Source: DATDYW01 sp044375695 (GTDB taxonomy: Bacteria > Patescibacteriota > Minisyncoccia > Phycocordibacterales > JAACPR01). Taken from it: a DNA stretch of 16,638 nt. The position numbers and the translations under genes were made by a program. The stretch spans positions 1 to 16,638 of the forward strand of contig JBILMG010000019.1 in the NCBI GenBank assembly GCA_044375695.1, read 5' to 3'. The notes under the pieces were generated by a model. It saw nothing but the letters and a program-made list of their open reading frames with translations. It did no database searches and was not told the origin of the DNA. Positions 1 to 6,916 of the stretch are shown here, in pieces. Each line of letters starts with the position of its first letter. Position 1 is the first letter of the stretch.

Positions 1-392
1 GCTAGCTCGCGGCGTAGCTTCAGGTTCGGGGGCACGTTCGGAAAGTTCGCGCCGAACATGAGGGCGTCGGCGTACTGGCCGGTGCCGCCGCAGAGAATTG
101 GCACTTTGCCGCGCCGGGCAATGTCGTGCGCGGCGCGGAGCGCCAGACGCTCGTAGCGGGCTACGGAGAAAGCTCTCGCGGGGCTCGCGACGTCGAGGAG
201 GTGGTGCGGAATGCTCCGGGCTTCTTTCCTGGTGACTTTGCCTGAGCCGATATCGAGCCCGCGGTACACCTGACGCGAGTCGCAGGAAATTACCTCGCCG
301 CCAACGGCGCGCGCAATTTCTACGGCCAGCGCCGTCTTGCCGGAGGCGGTTGGTCCGACGACGGCAACGATTTTGGGGAGAGGGGAGGGCAC
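1..392 (-). CDS. miaA: tRNA dimethylallyltransferase MiaA, N-terminal part (runs off the left edge)
   Basis: MiaA transfers a dimethylallyl group to N6 of A37 in tRNAs that read codons starting with U. About 130 residues are present, against roughly 300 in the family, so the C-terminal part lies outside the window. Visible are the P-loop GPTASGKT (residues 13-20), the substrate-contact motif CDSRQVYRGLDIGSGK (37-52), HHLLD (63-67) and GGTGQYADAL (102-111), all in the family order. No ATG lies upstream in frame before the neighbouring gene, so a GTG at 392-390 is taken as the start; it sits seven codons before the first conserved beta-strand. The gene begins 31 nt after the stop of the preceding hypothetical gene on the same strand, so the two are probably cotranscribed. 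The identification is firm and the exact start is less so. Confidence 0.93.
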   Translation of the reverse strand, partial: MPSPLPKIVAVVGPTASGKTALAVEIARAVGGEVISCDSRQVYRGLDIGSGKVTRKEARSIPHHLLDVASPARAFSVARYERLALRAAHDIARRGKVPILCGGTGQYADALMFGANFPNVPPNLKLRREL

Positions 393-423
393 GGGGAGAG
401 ATTGGAACAGAAAAGCCGCTCTT

Positions 424-843
424 TCAAGCGGCGCGGAGGTATTCCTCAAAAGTTTGGATTTTCCAGGTTCCGTCTGGCTGCTCTCTGATGATGTTCTCGC
501 GCAGGTCAACTTCAATGGGGTGAATAAATCCCAAGAAAGAGAGGTCGCACGAAGCGGTTCCTATTTCGAACTGGGTCCCGCTCTGCGTCAGCGAGACACG
601 GTCCGGCATCGGGTGGCCCAGAAAACGTCGCCGGATTAACCATTGAGGGCGAAGGGTGTAGGGTGCGACTCCTTCGAAGTACAAGGTGTCTAGGGGTACC
701 GCGGCGGCGATTTCGGTCAACGAGAGACCGTCTCCCACGATGAGGTCGCTCGTGGGTAGGCGGGCCGATAAGTTTGCGTCTGTGTCGAGAGGCGACCCTG
801 ACGGAAAGCAGGGAGGGCAAAAGCGGGCTATTGTTATTTTCAT
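424..843 (-). CDS. hypothetical protein, 139 aa, upstream of miaA
   Basis: I do not recognise this protein. It is soluble-looking, with no signal peptide or membrane segment, and has an acidic C-terminal half ending in TFEEYLRAA. The central part (GVAPYTLRPQWLIRRRFLG) suggests a compact alpha/beta domain, but I see no catalytic motif. The reading frame continues upstream to a GTG at 873, but the ATG at 843 is preferred because AGGA stands about 9 nt before it, one of the few Shine-Dalgarno-like sites in this window. Codon use is less GC-biased than in its neighbours, with several ATA, TTA and TTG codons, which could indicate recent acquisition or low expression. It lies 31 nt before miaA on the same strand. 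Confidence 0.6.
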   Translation of the reverse strand: MKITIARFCPPCFPSGSPLDTDANLSARLPTSDLIVGDGLSLTEIAAAVPLDTLYFEGVAPYTLRPQWLIRRRFLGHPMPDRVSLTQSGTQFEIGTASCDLSFLGFIHPIEVDLRENIIREQPDGTWKIQTFEEYLRAA

Positions 844-902
844 GGGTTTAGGATTCCTGTTCGGTTTTCTCACGCTGACAGTCGATGGTCAAATAGCGTC
901 CT

Positions 903-918
903 CCGGGAGAGAGACTCG
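903..918. repeat. 16-bp direct repeat of the tRNA-Leu 3' half
   Basis: CCGGGAGAGAGACTCG occurs here and again at 1095-1110, where it covers the T-loop end, the 3' T-stem and most of the 3' acceptor strand of the tRNA-Leu gene. The copies lie in the same orientation, 192 bp apart. A short repeat of a tRNA 3' half downstream of that tRNA is the usual footprint of tRNA-targeted integration. No integrase or other gene lies between the copies, so at most this is a scar or a miniature element. The surrounding 844-1038 stretch has no convincing gene; it contains only this repeat and GC-rich hairpins, for example 1016-1024 pairing with 1029-1037. Confidence 0.6.
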
Positions 919-1038
919 GCCACCCGTTCTCTCGCGTCGTCACGCTCGGGCCGGTCGGCCCCGGCTCGCGGCCTCGCGCGATGCTCGGCAACGCTCCGCC
1001 TTTCGAGCCTCTCCCGCAGGGTGCGCAGGCACCCTGCT

Positions 1039-1100
1039 TCTCGGCACAAATTTTCTGGCCCGCCCGCGATCGCGGGCGGGCCAGAAAATTTGTGCCGGGA
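1039..1100. repeat. long palindrome abutting and overlapping the tRNA-Leu 3' end
   Basis: Positions 1042-1097 form a perfect 56-bp palindrome (arms 1042-1069 and 1070-1097, no spacer, centre GCGATCGC). With one mismatch it extends to 1039-1100. The right end contains the 3' acceptor strand and discriminator of the tRNA-Leu gene, so the left end carries an inverted copy of that acceptor strand. The GC-rich core is flanked by AAATTTT and AAAATTT, so it could act as a bidirectional terminator for the tRNA and for traffic from the right. The transcript could also pair the tRNA acceptor strand with its inverted copy. The arms diverge immediately outside, which argues against a simple fold-back assembly artefact. 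Confidence 0.9.
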
Positions 1101-1173
1101 GAGAGACTCGAACTCTCATGCCTTGCGGCGAGGGGTTTTGAATCCCTTGCGTCTACCATTCCGCCATCCCGGC
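1093..1173 (-). tRNA. tRNA-Leu (anticodon CAA)
   Basis: A class II tRNA: acceptor GCCGGGA pairs fully with TCCCGGC, discriminator A73, D-arm GCGG...CGC with GGTA, anticodon loop TTCAAAA, long variable arm with a GCC-GCAA-GGC hairpin, and T-arm GAGAG-TTCGAGT-CTCTC. The anticodon CAA reads UUG leucine codons. There is one A-C mismatch at the top of the anticodon stem. CCA is not encoded; the sequence after A73 is CA. The D-loop is one nucleotide shorter than in many tRNA-Leu genes. A 17-bp-spaced promoter stands 9 nt upstream and a perfect 56-bp palindrome begins inside its 3' end. Confidence 0.93.
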
Positions 1174-1182
1174 GTAGGTCAG

Positions 1183-1211
1183 AGCGTACCGGGGCCGCGC
1201 CTCGGGGGCAA
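1183..1211 (-). promoter_or_regulatory. promoter of the tRNA-Leu gene
   Basis: On the minus strand TTGCCC (1206-1211), a 17-bp spacer and TACGCT (1183-1188) end 9 nt before the first tRNA base. The same spacing is found before the two other RNA genes at 9271 and 9852, which supports all three. Confidence 0.65.
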
Positions 1212-1230
1212 GCAGGCCACCCCAAGAATA

Positions 1231-1259
1231 TTGACAAAATTGATTTATAAAGTTACTTT
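1231..1259 (+). promoter_or_regulatory. promoter, consensus -35, for the basic hypothetical gene
   Basis: TTGACA (1231-1236), 17-bp spacer, TACTTT (1254-1259). The predicted start of transcription, around 1266, is within two bases of the ATG at 1268, so the mRNA would be leaderless or nearly so. Confidence 0.65.
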
Positions 1260-1267
1260 GTTGCGGA

Positions 1268-1885
1268 ATGAAAATGCACCCTAAACCCAAAAAAAGATCT
1301 CGCCCTTTCATGGCGTCGGTCTGCGGGGTGCTCTCAGAGGTATTCCCGCTCCACTTTCTCAGAAGATTCTGCGCCAGGAAGCGCGTCAGGCAATCGGCGC
1401 TCAAGCCGAAAAACCCGAACGAGCCAGACCTGTACGAGAGTCGCAAACCTTTCTCCGCTGCCAACCAGCCCAAGACGCTGCACGAAGCCGAGGCTCGTCG
1501 CCTCTGGAACGATCGGCGAATCGAAGACTGGCGCCAGCGCGACTGGAACTACGGCTCCCGCGGCAAGACTCTGCTGTGGGACAGGATCGCCGAAGAAGTG
1601 CGAAACGGCACCTACGACTCACGGGCGCACACCTACGAAGGTCGCGTCGAGAGCGTCATGGGCGCCGCGGCCAAAGAGCTCCTGTTCCTGGGCCGCTGGA
1701 TTCGCCGCTACCAGGAGAAGCAAGATTCCGAACGGCGCCGCCGCCGCCGGGAACGCCTGTCGGAGAGAGGTCTTATGGGGCGTCCGCCGTCTGGGCGGAT
1801 CTTCAAAGCTAAGAGACCTTTCTCCCGGCCGTACCCGCGAGGCCCCCACCGCTCGAGCGGCTTCCGCCCGAGAGTATCCCGCTAG
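1268..1885 (+). CDS. hypothetical strongly basic protein, 205 aa
   Basis: I do not recognise this protein. It is rich in arginine and tryptophan. The N-terminus is lysine-rich, the middle (about residues 70-155) looks helical with repeated charged/aromatic segments such as RRLWNDRRIEDW and LLFLGRWIRRYQ, and a run of six arginines near residue 157 leads into a disordered basic tail with PRGP and SGFRPRVSR. This composition suggests nucleic-acid binding, but no named fold is visible. Codon use matches the neighbouring genes, with a GC-rich third position, so it is probably a real gene. It has its own TTGACA promoter and a terminator directly at its stop, so it is a single-gene unit placed just before parB. 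An alternative start is the ATG at 1274. Confidence 0.65.
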   Translation: MKMHPKPKKRSRPFMASVCGVLSEVFPLHFLRRFCARKRVRQSALKPKNPNEPDLYESRKPFSAANQPKTLHEAEARRLWNDRRIEDWRQRDWNYGSRGKTLLWDRIAEEVRNGTYDSRAHTYEGRVESVMGAAAKELLFLGRWIRRYQEKQDSERRRRRRERLSERGLMGRPPSGRIFKAKRPFSRPYPRGPHRSSGFRPRVSR

Positions 1886-1921
1886 CCGACGAGCCCACGC
1901 GCTCGGTCGGCTTTTCTTTTT
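1884..1921 (+). terminator. intrinsic terminator after the basic hypothetical gene
   Basis: AGCCGAC-GAGC (1884-1894) pairs with GCTC-GTCGGCT (1901-1912, one bulged G), followed by TTTTCTTTTT. The left arm overlaps the stop codon. Confidence 0.8.
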
Positions 1922-1947
1922 CTGCCGGTTTTCGGTTCGGCTGCGCG

Positions 1948-1956
1948 TGCTAAAAT
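1948..1956 (+). promoter_or_regulatory. extended -10 box for parB, predicting a leaderless mRNA
   Basis: TGCTAAAAT is an extended -10 element (TG-n-TAAAAT) ending 8 nt before the parB ATG at 1965. The -35 region is poor, as is common with extended -10 promoters. The GTG at 1947 that would lengthen ParB lies inside this box, which argues against it as the start. Confidence 0.55.
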
Positions 1957-1964
1957 CCGCGCGC

Positions 1965-2987
1965 ATGCCGAACCAAGAACCGTCAGTTTTCCACAACAAC
2001 GCCGTCTTTTTTGTCGAGGTCGATAAGGTCAAGCCGAACCCGTTCCAGCCGCGCCGCGAGTTCGATGAATCGAAGCTCCGCGACCTGGCAGACTCGGTTC
2101 GCACCTACGGCGTGATGCAGCCGCTGGTGGTGACCCGCCGCGAAATCGTCAAAGACGACGGCGGCATCGGCACCGAGTACGAGCTGATTGCCGGCGAGCG
2201 TCGCCTGCGCGCCTCTAAGCTGGCGGGCCTGCGCGAGGTGCCGGTTCTCATTCGCGCCCGCGAAGAGTCTGATCGCATGAAGCTCGAGCTGGCGATCATC
2301 GAGAACCTCCAGCGCGAAGATCTCAACCCGGTCGACCGCGCCAAATCTTTCAAGCAGCTGGCCGACCAGTTCGGCCTCAAGCACCACGAAATCGCCGCCA
2401 AGGTGGGGAAGAGCCGCGAGTACGTCAGCAACACCATTCGCGTCTTGGCGCTCCCGCCGGAAATCCTCGAGGCCCTCAACAAAGGCGAAATTTCCGAAGG
2501 CCACGCGCGCCCGCTCCTCATGCTCACCGACCGCCCCGAAGAGCAGACCGTGCTCTACCGCGAAATCCTGCAGCGCCGCATGACGGTGCGCGAGGCGGAG
2601 CGCATCGGCCGCAAAATTGCCTACGACAAGGTGCGCAAGAAGGAGCGTAAGTACGCCCCGGAAATCGTCGAGCTCGAGGAAGAGGTGGGGGAGATTCTCG
2701 GCACCCGCGTCTACATCGAGCCGAAAGAGGTGGGCGGCAACATTCGCATCGACTTCTTTTCGGACGAGGACCTGCAGAACATCCTCGGCCTGATTCGCCG
2801 CTCGCGCGAGGGCGGAGCCGTGGCGCCGGCGCTGGCCGCGGCTGTTGCCGGCGACGCCCCGGTGCCGGATGAGCCGGCCGCCGCCCCAGAAGACGCGCAG
2901 ATTCTGCGCGACGACGTGCCGCCGGCCGAAGCCGACAAGGCTTCCAACGACGACGACCTGTACTCGGTGAGCGGGTTCACGGTTTAG
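1965..2987 (+). CDS. parB: chromosome-partitioning protein ParB (Spo0J family)
   Basis: ParB is a CTPase that binds parS sites and loads partition or SMC complexes at the origin region. The 340-aa product shows the family order: N-terminal ParB/sulfiredoxin-like domain with NPFQPRREFDESKLRDLADS (25-44) and GERRLRA (78-84), the ENLQREDLNPVDRA segment (113-126), a helix-turn-helix region (about 130-160, including KSREYVSNTIRVLALP), SEGHARPLL (177-185) and a C-terminal dimerisation-like region (about 235-280). The last 60 residues are a low-complexity Ala/Pro/Asp-rich tail. ParA is not adjacent, although it commonly is in other bacteria. I found no parS-like 16-mer. The ATG at 1965 is chosen over the GTG at 1947 because of the promoter box between them. 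Confidence 0.93.
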   Translation: MPNQEPSVFHNNAVFFVEVDKVKPNPFQPRREFDESKLRDLADSVRTYGVMQPLVVTRREIVKDDGGIGTEYELIAGERRLRASKLAGLREVPVLIRAREESDRMKLELAIIENLQREDLNPVDRAKSFKQLADQFGLKHHEIAAKVGKSREYVSNTIRVLALPPEILEALNKGEISEGHARPLLMLTDRPEEQTVLYREILQRRMTVREAERIGRKIAYDKVRKKERKYAPEIVELEEEVGEILGTRVYIEPKEVGGNIRIDFFSDEDLQNILGLIRRSREGGAVAPALAAAVAGDAPVPDEPAAAPEDAQILRDDVPPAEADKASNDDDLYSVSGFTV

Positions 2988-3009
2988 CCGGCTTGGCGCG
3001 AGCGCCGAG

Positions 3010-3037
3010 AATGCCGCCCAACAGGGGCGGCATTTGA
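3010..3037 (+). terminator. terminator after parB
   Basis: ATGCCGCCC (3011-3019) pairs perfectly with GGGCGGCAT (3025-3033) around a 5-nt loop. The T-tract is short (TTTG). The distal end overlaps the -35 box of the next gene, so termination and initiation share bases. Confidence 0.6.
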
Positions 3038-3061
3038 CATATTTAAAAAAAATAATGTAAT
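3034..3061 (+). promoter_or_regulatory. promoter of the HAD phosphatase gene
   Basis: TTGACA (3034-3039), 16-bp AT-rich spacer, TGTAAT (3056-3061). The predicted leader of about 30 nt contains a small hairpin (GCCC-ACGTA-GGGC) and no Shine-Dalgarno sequence. Confidence 0.65.
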
Positions 3062-3098
3062 CAAAAAAAGAATCGCCCACGTAGGGCACCAAGAACCT

Positions 3099-3599
3099 AT
3101 GCAACCACCAGTTATATCCATCGACTTCGGCAACGTCATCGCGCTGCGCGACGGCCACGGCAATCCGCTCCTCGAAATGCCCGAAGCGCCCGGCCTCCAG
3201 GACGGCATCGCCCGTCTGGCCGCGCTGTTCGGATGGGGGAACATTCACGTGACCTCGCGCTGCACCGAGCCTAAGGAGGCAGAAATCTTGCAGTGGCTAA
3301 GAAATCACGGAATTGTCGCCGAAGGCAAGATGCCCGCGCGCAACGTTCGCTTCTGTCGCGAACGCCACGAGAAGGCGCCGATTCTGATGCAGATCGAAGC
3401 GTCGGCGCACGTCGACGATCGGGCCGACGTGCTCGTGCCGACGGCGAACGTGCTCTCGCTGCGCCGGCGGGTTCTCTTCAGGCCAACGGCCGAAGAGCTC
3501 CACGATCCCAGGCTCACGGGTCTTGAAGGCCTCGTCGTGTGCCACGGCTGGCACGAGCTGCCGGACATGCTGAGGGTTGACCTCGGCTGGCAGCCCTAA
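3099..3599 (+). CDS. small HAD-superfamily hydrolase, 166 aa
   Basis: The four HAD motifs are present in order: motif I ISIDFGNVI with nucleophile Asp9, motif II HVTSR (Thr52/Ser53), motif III lysine Lys92 (HEKAPI) and motif IV HVDDRADVL (Asp106, Asp107). The spacing leaves no room for a cap domain, so this is a capless, phosphatase-like member probably acting on an accessible or macromolecular phosphoester. Motif I reads DFGN, so the usual general acid two residues after the nucleophile is Gly; this DxGN form is known in other HAD phosphatases such as YihX, but it may alter activity. The substrate cannot be read from sequence. The gene is monocistronic, with its own promoter and a shared convergent terminator with topA. 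Confidence 0.75.
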   Translation: MQPPVISIDFGNVIALRDGHGNPLLEMPEAPGLQDGIARLAALFGWGNIHVTSRCTEPKEAEILQWLRNHGIVAEGKMPARNVRFCRERHEKAPILMQIEASAHVDDRADVLVPTANVLSLRRRVLFRPTAEELHDPRLTGLEGLVVCHGWHELPDMLRVDLGWQP

Positions 3600-3604
3600 A
3601 ACCA

Positions 3605-3646
3605 AAAGCCGCTCCGATTCTGTCGCGGGCGGCCTTTCTTTTTTCT
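3605..3646. terminator. bidirectional terminator between the HAD gene and topA
   Basis: GCCGC (3608-3612) pairs with GCGGC (3629-3633). A T-rich tract (TTTCTTTTTTC) follows on the plus strand, and on the minus strand the hairpin is followed by TTTTGGTTTT. It serves both convergent genes. Confidence 0.7.
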
Positions 3647-3662
3647 TCGCGGGCCGGCGAGG

Positions 3663-5867
3663 CTACTCTGCCTTCTTCTTGCGCCAGCCGCCGCGCGCCT
3701 TCTTGGGTTCGGCTAGGAGGGCGAGGGCCTGCTCGAGGGTGATCGAGTACACGTCGAGCGGCGGCTTAATCGAGCGGAAGTTGCCGTCGCACCCCACGTA
3801 CGGTCCGAAGCGGCCAACGGTGGCGACGACCGGCTTTCCGTCCGCGGGGTTCTCGCCGAGATCGCGCGGCAGCTCGAGCCACTTCAGCGCCGCCTCGATG
3901 GTGACGTCTTCTGGCGCGACGTCTTTGGGGACGCTCGCGCGGCGCGGCTTCTTGGCGCCTTTCTTCTGCTTGCCCGCCGGGGCCTCGCCAACCTGCACGT
4001 ACGGGCCGAAGCGGCCGTCGAGGAGGAAGACGGCTTCGCCGGTCTGCGGGTAGAGGCCGATCTCTTTCGGGCCTTCCTTTTCGAGCACGGTGCCGTCTTC
4101 GCGCAGCGCGCCCATGCATTCGGGGAAGTTCTCGCACGAGAGGAACTTGCCGGTGCGGCCGAGCTTCACGCGGGTTTTGCCGCCGCAGGTGGGGCAGGGG
4201 AAGGCTCCCTCGCCGAGGTCGTTGGCGCGCGTCTTTTCTTTGGCGACGACCTTCAGGTCTTTCTGGAAGCGCGTGTAGAACTTCGAGAGGGTTGGCGCGT
4301 ACTCGCGCTCGCCGCTCGCGATCTGGTCGAGCTGGTCTTCCATTTCGGCGGTGAGCTCGTCGCTCGCGTACTCGGGGAGCTTCTCGGTGAGGTAGTCCGA
4401 AACGACGATGCCGAGGTCGGTGGCGGCCAGGGAGCGGCTCTCGCGGGTGACGTACTCGCGGTCGACCAGGGTCTTGATGATCGAGGCGTAGGTCGACGGG
4501 CGGCCGATGCCGCGCTTGTCGAGCTCGCGGACGAGGCCGGCTTCGGAGTAGCGGGGCGGCGGGGTCGTCTGCTTCTCCTCTAGCGCGGCGGACAGGGCGG
4601 CCAGCGAGTCACCGGCGGCTACCTCCGGCAGCTCGACGTCTTCGCCGCGGGCGGCGGGGTCGGCCAAAAGCCAGCCCGGAGAAATCACGCGCGAGCCGTT
4701 CGCCGAGAACGCCGGCAGGTCGTTCGCGCAGCGGGCGGTAATCTTGGTGCGCAGCGTCGCGGCGTCCGCCATCTGCGAGGAAACGGCGCGGCGCCAGATG
4801 AGCTCGTAGAGCTTCTTCTGGTCGGGGTCGGCGCCCGCAGACTTCACGCTGATGCGCGAAGGGCGGACGGCCTCGTGCGCCTCTTGGGCGTTCTTGGCTT
4901 TGCCCGAGAAGGTGCGCGGCGACGAGAGCGCGTGGCCGTACTCCTTGTCGATGAGGGCGGCGATCTGCGAGAGCGCGTCCTTCGAGAGGTTCACCGAGTC
5001 GGTGCGCATGTAGGTGATGTGGCCGGCCTCGTATAGGCGCTGCGCCAGCTGCATCGTGCGGGCCGAGGAGAAGCCGAGGCGAGTGGAAGCCGCCTGCTGC
5101 AGGGTAGAGGTGGTGAACGGCGCTTTCGGCGCGCGGGCGACCTGCGTCTCTTTTACGTCTTCAACCTGCCAAGGACCGATCTTCGCGGCGGCGAAAATGC
5201 GCTCGGCGAGCGCGCGGTCTCGCGGCTCCTCTTCGCAGGTGAGGGAGAGGGTCGCGCTTTTCTTCGTTTTAGCTTCGGCGGTGATGGCGAAGTAGGTTTC
5301 CGGCACGAAGGCGCGAATTTCCTTCTCGCGCTCGGCGATGATGCGCAGCGCCGGCGTCTGCACGCGGCCGGCCGAGAGGCCGTAGCGGATCTTCTTCCAG
5401 AGGAGGCCCGACAGGTCGTAGCCGACGAGGCGGTCGAGCACGCGGCGCGCCTCCTGCGCCTGGCGGAGGTTCTGGTCAATCTTGCGCGGCTGCGCAATGG
5501 CCTCGCGAATGGCCGCTTCGGTGATCTCGCGGTAGGTGACGCGCTCGGGGTTCTTGAGCTTCACCGCCTGCGCGATGTGCCAGGCGATGGCCTCGCCTTC
5601 GCGGTCGGGGTCGGTTGCGAGGAGCACGCGGCTGGCTTTCGCCGCGCGCGCCTTAATGTCCGCGACAACCTTTTCCTTGCCCGGCGAGATTTCGTAGTGC
5701 GGCACGAAGCCTGCCTCGATGTCGATGGCTTTCTTGGAAGACTTCGGCAGGTCGCGAATGTGGCCCACCGAGGCGACCACGTCGTAGTCCGAGCCCAGGT
5801 ACTTGCCGATGGTTTTCGCCTTGGCCGGGGACTCGACGATGAGAAGTGTTTTGCTCACGGAAGCCAT
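3663..5867 (-). CDS. topA: DNA topoisomerase I (type IA)
   Basis: Relaxes negatively supercoiled DNA by transient cleavage of one strand. The 734-aa protein begins with the Toprim domain: LLIVESPAKAKTIGKYLG (Glu12) and the acidic TDPDREGE (Asp86, Asp88, Glu90). SAGRVQTPAL (165-174) and the active-site segment HITYMRTDS, with catalytic Tyr286 and Arg288, follow; the RGIGRPSTYA motif is at 452-461. After the core there is one four-cysteine zinc ribbon (C558-x2-C561-x16-C578-x5-C584), then two short repeats built around GRFGPYV (near 618 and 685) and a basic tail. The single zinc ribbon is fewer than the several in E. coli TopA. It lies 116 bp downstream of dprA on the same strand, a common pairing. 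A TAAAAT box in that gap may give it its own promoter. Confidence 0.97.
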   Translation of the reverse strand: MASVSKTLLIVESPAKAKTIGKYLGSDYDVVASVGHIRDLPKSSKKAIDIEAGFVPHYEISPGKEKVVADIKARAAKASRVLLATDPDREGEAIAWHIAQAVKLKNPERVTYREITEAAIREAIAQPRKIDQNLRQAQEARRVLDRLVGYDLSGLLWKKIRYGLSAGRVQTPALRIIAEREKEIRAFVPETYFAITAEAKTKKSATLSLTCEEEPRDRALAERIFAAAKIGPWQVEDVKETQVARAPKAPFTTSTLQQAASTRLGFSSARTMQLAQRLYEAGHITYMRTDSVNLSKDALSQIAALIDKEYGHALSSPRTFSGKAKNAQEAHEAVRPSRISVKSAGADPDQKKLYELIWRRAVSSQMADAATLRTKITARCANDLPAFSANGSRVISPGWLLADPAARGEDVELPEVAAGDSLAALSAALEEKQTTPPPRYSEAGLVRELDKRGIGRPSTYASIIKTLVDREYVTRESRSLAATDLGIVVSDYLTEKLPEYASDELTAEMEDQLDQIASGEREYAPTLSKFYTRFQKDLKVVAKEKTRANDLGEGAFPCPTCGGKTRVKLGRTGKFLSCENFPECMGALREDGTVLEKEGPKEIGLYPQTGEAVFLLDGRFGPYVQVGEAPAGKQKKGAKKPRRASVPKDVAPEDVTIEAALKWLELPRDLGENPADGKPVVATVGRFGPYVGCDGNFRSIKPPLDVYSITLEQALALLAEPKKARGGWRKKKAE

Positions 5868-5983
5868 TAATAGCGCGAATTGGTATTGGAGGGCAAACGG
5901 CGCAATATTTTAGCGATAAGAAAAGATGCCGAAAATTTGATGACTAATCTTCGCGGCGAGCCTGTGATTTCGCGGCGGCGCCG

Positions 5984-6865
5984 TTAGCGTCGGCGCAGGC
6001 TCCCCAGAGATTCCTCGGCGAGGCCGTGAAGCTCGAGGGTGGCGGCGGCGACGGCTAGGCGCGCGGCGTCCCACCCCAGCTCGTCCGCCAGGCTGTCGCG
6101 GCTCATGGGATGCTCTATGGCGGCGAAGAGCGCTCTGGCGTCTGGCTCGAGATCGGGTGGCGGCGGCGACGGCGAGACTTCCTCTCGCGGCTCGATGCCA
6201 ACGGCGCGCAAAATGTCTTCGGCGCTCCGCGCCGGCGCCGCGCCCTGCGACAGGAGCCAGTTCGCGCCGGCCGAGCGCGTGGAAAAAATTGAGCCGGGAA
6301 CCGATAGGATCTCGCGCGAGTAGTCGAGCGCCAGCCGCGCGGTGATCAGCGTGCCCGACCGTGGCTGCGCCTCGACCACGATCACCGCGTCGGCTACGCC
6401 CGCAAGGATGCGGTTCCGGCGCGGGAAGCTCCACGGCGCGGCTCGGTCAGGCGGCGCCATCTCCGAGAGCAGGCAGCCGCCGCGCCTCAAAATTTTTCGC
6501 GCGAGCGGTAGGTTGGTGCGCGGGTACAGCGCCTCGTCAGAGAGGCCTGAGCCCGGCAGGGCGATTGTCGGCAAATTGGCATCGATTGCCGCGGCTAGGG
6601 CGGCGGCATCAATGCCGAGCGCCAGGCCCGAGGCGACGGTAACGGGGTAGCCGCGTAATCCTTCGACTAAATGTCGGGCCGCTTCGAGGCCGTAGGCGGT
6701 GGCGTTGCGCGAGCCGACGAAGGCGATAACCTTTGTCGCCGTCACGTCCGGTACCGGCCCGCGCGCCCACAGTTTCTCGGGCGGGTACGGCGTCTCGCGC
6801 AGGCGTGCCCAGAGCGTCTCCGCTTCGCCTAGTTCGCGCGCCGCTGGCGCCTCCGCTTCTTCCAC
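5984..6865 (-). CDS. dprA: DNA-processing protein DprA
   Basis: DprA binds incoming single-stranded DNA during natural transformation and loads RecA on it. The 293-aa protein has the Rossmann-like core: GSRNATAYG (51-59), SGLALGIDAAAL (79-90), PGSGLSDEALYP (104-115), LLSE, FPRRNRILAG (147-156), VVEAQPRSGTLITA (163-176) and SVPGSIFSTRSAGANWLL (188-205). A proline-rich linker (about 230-240) leads to a C-terminal winged-helix-like domain. It is shorter than many homologues because the N-terminal SAM-like domain is lacking. The usual AAH at the end of the GID motif is AAL here (Leu90). The start is a GTG at 6865-6863 with a TGGCAGAAT box 7 nt upstream and no Shine-Dalgarno sequence, so a leaderless GTG start is likely. 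Confidence 0.93.
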   Translation of the reverse strand: MEEAEAPAARELGEAETLWARLRETPYPPEKLWARGPVPDVTATKVIAFVGSRNATAYGLEAARHLVEGLRGYPVTVASGLALGIDAAALAAAIDANLPTIALPGSGLSDEALYPRTNLPLARKILRRGGCLLSEMAPPDRAAPWSFPRRNRILAGVADAVIVVEAQPRSGTLITARLALDYSREILSVPGSIFSTRSAGANWLLSQGAAPARSAEDILRAVGIEPREEVSPSPPPPDLEPDARALFAAIEHPMSRDSLADELGWDAARLAVAAATLELHGLAEESLGSLRRR

Positions 6866-6872
6866 GGGCCAA

Positions 6873-6893
6873 ATTCTGCCAACGTGCTACTAT
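6873..6893. promoter_or_regulatory. back-to-back -10 boxes for dprA (minus) and serS (plus)
   Basis: The intergenic gap is only 51 bp. On the minus strand TGG-CAGAAT (box at 6873-6878) ends 7 nt before the dprA GTG. On the plus strand TGC-TACTAT (box at 6888-6893) lies 23 nt before the serS ATG. The two boxes are 9 bp apart, so simultaneous open complexes would interfere. Confidence 0.5.
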
Positions 6894-6916
6894 GCCCCCG
6901 CTAAACTAAGGCTCAA

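Noticed and set aside
850..960. Second class II tRNA (GGTGGCCGAGT looks like the start of tRNA-Ser)
   Set aside because: No matching 3' acceptor strand or T-arm follows; it is explained by the 16-bp repeat of the tRNA-Leu end.
1042..1097. Palindrome as a fold-back assembly artefact
   Set aside because: A fold-back would mirror the flanks as well, but the sequences diverge within a few bases on both sides; read-level confirmation is still desirable.
1983..3248. 421-aa minus-strand open frame over parB
   Set aside because: It is the antisense frame of parB, a common effect of high GC; composition is Val/Ala/Leu-biased with no domain.
3244..3254. parS-like TTCACGTGA
   Set aside because: Only a 9-bp core matches the parS consensus, the flanks do not, and it lies inside the HAD coding region.
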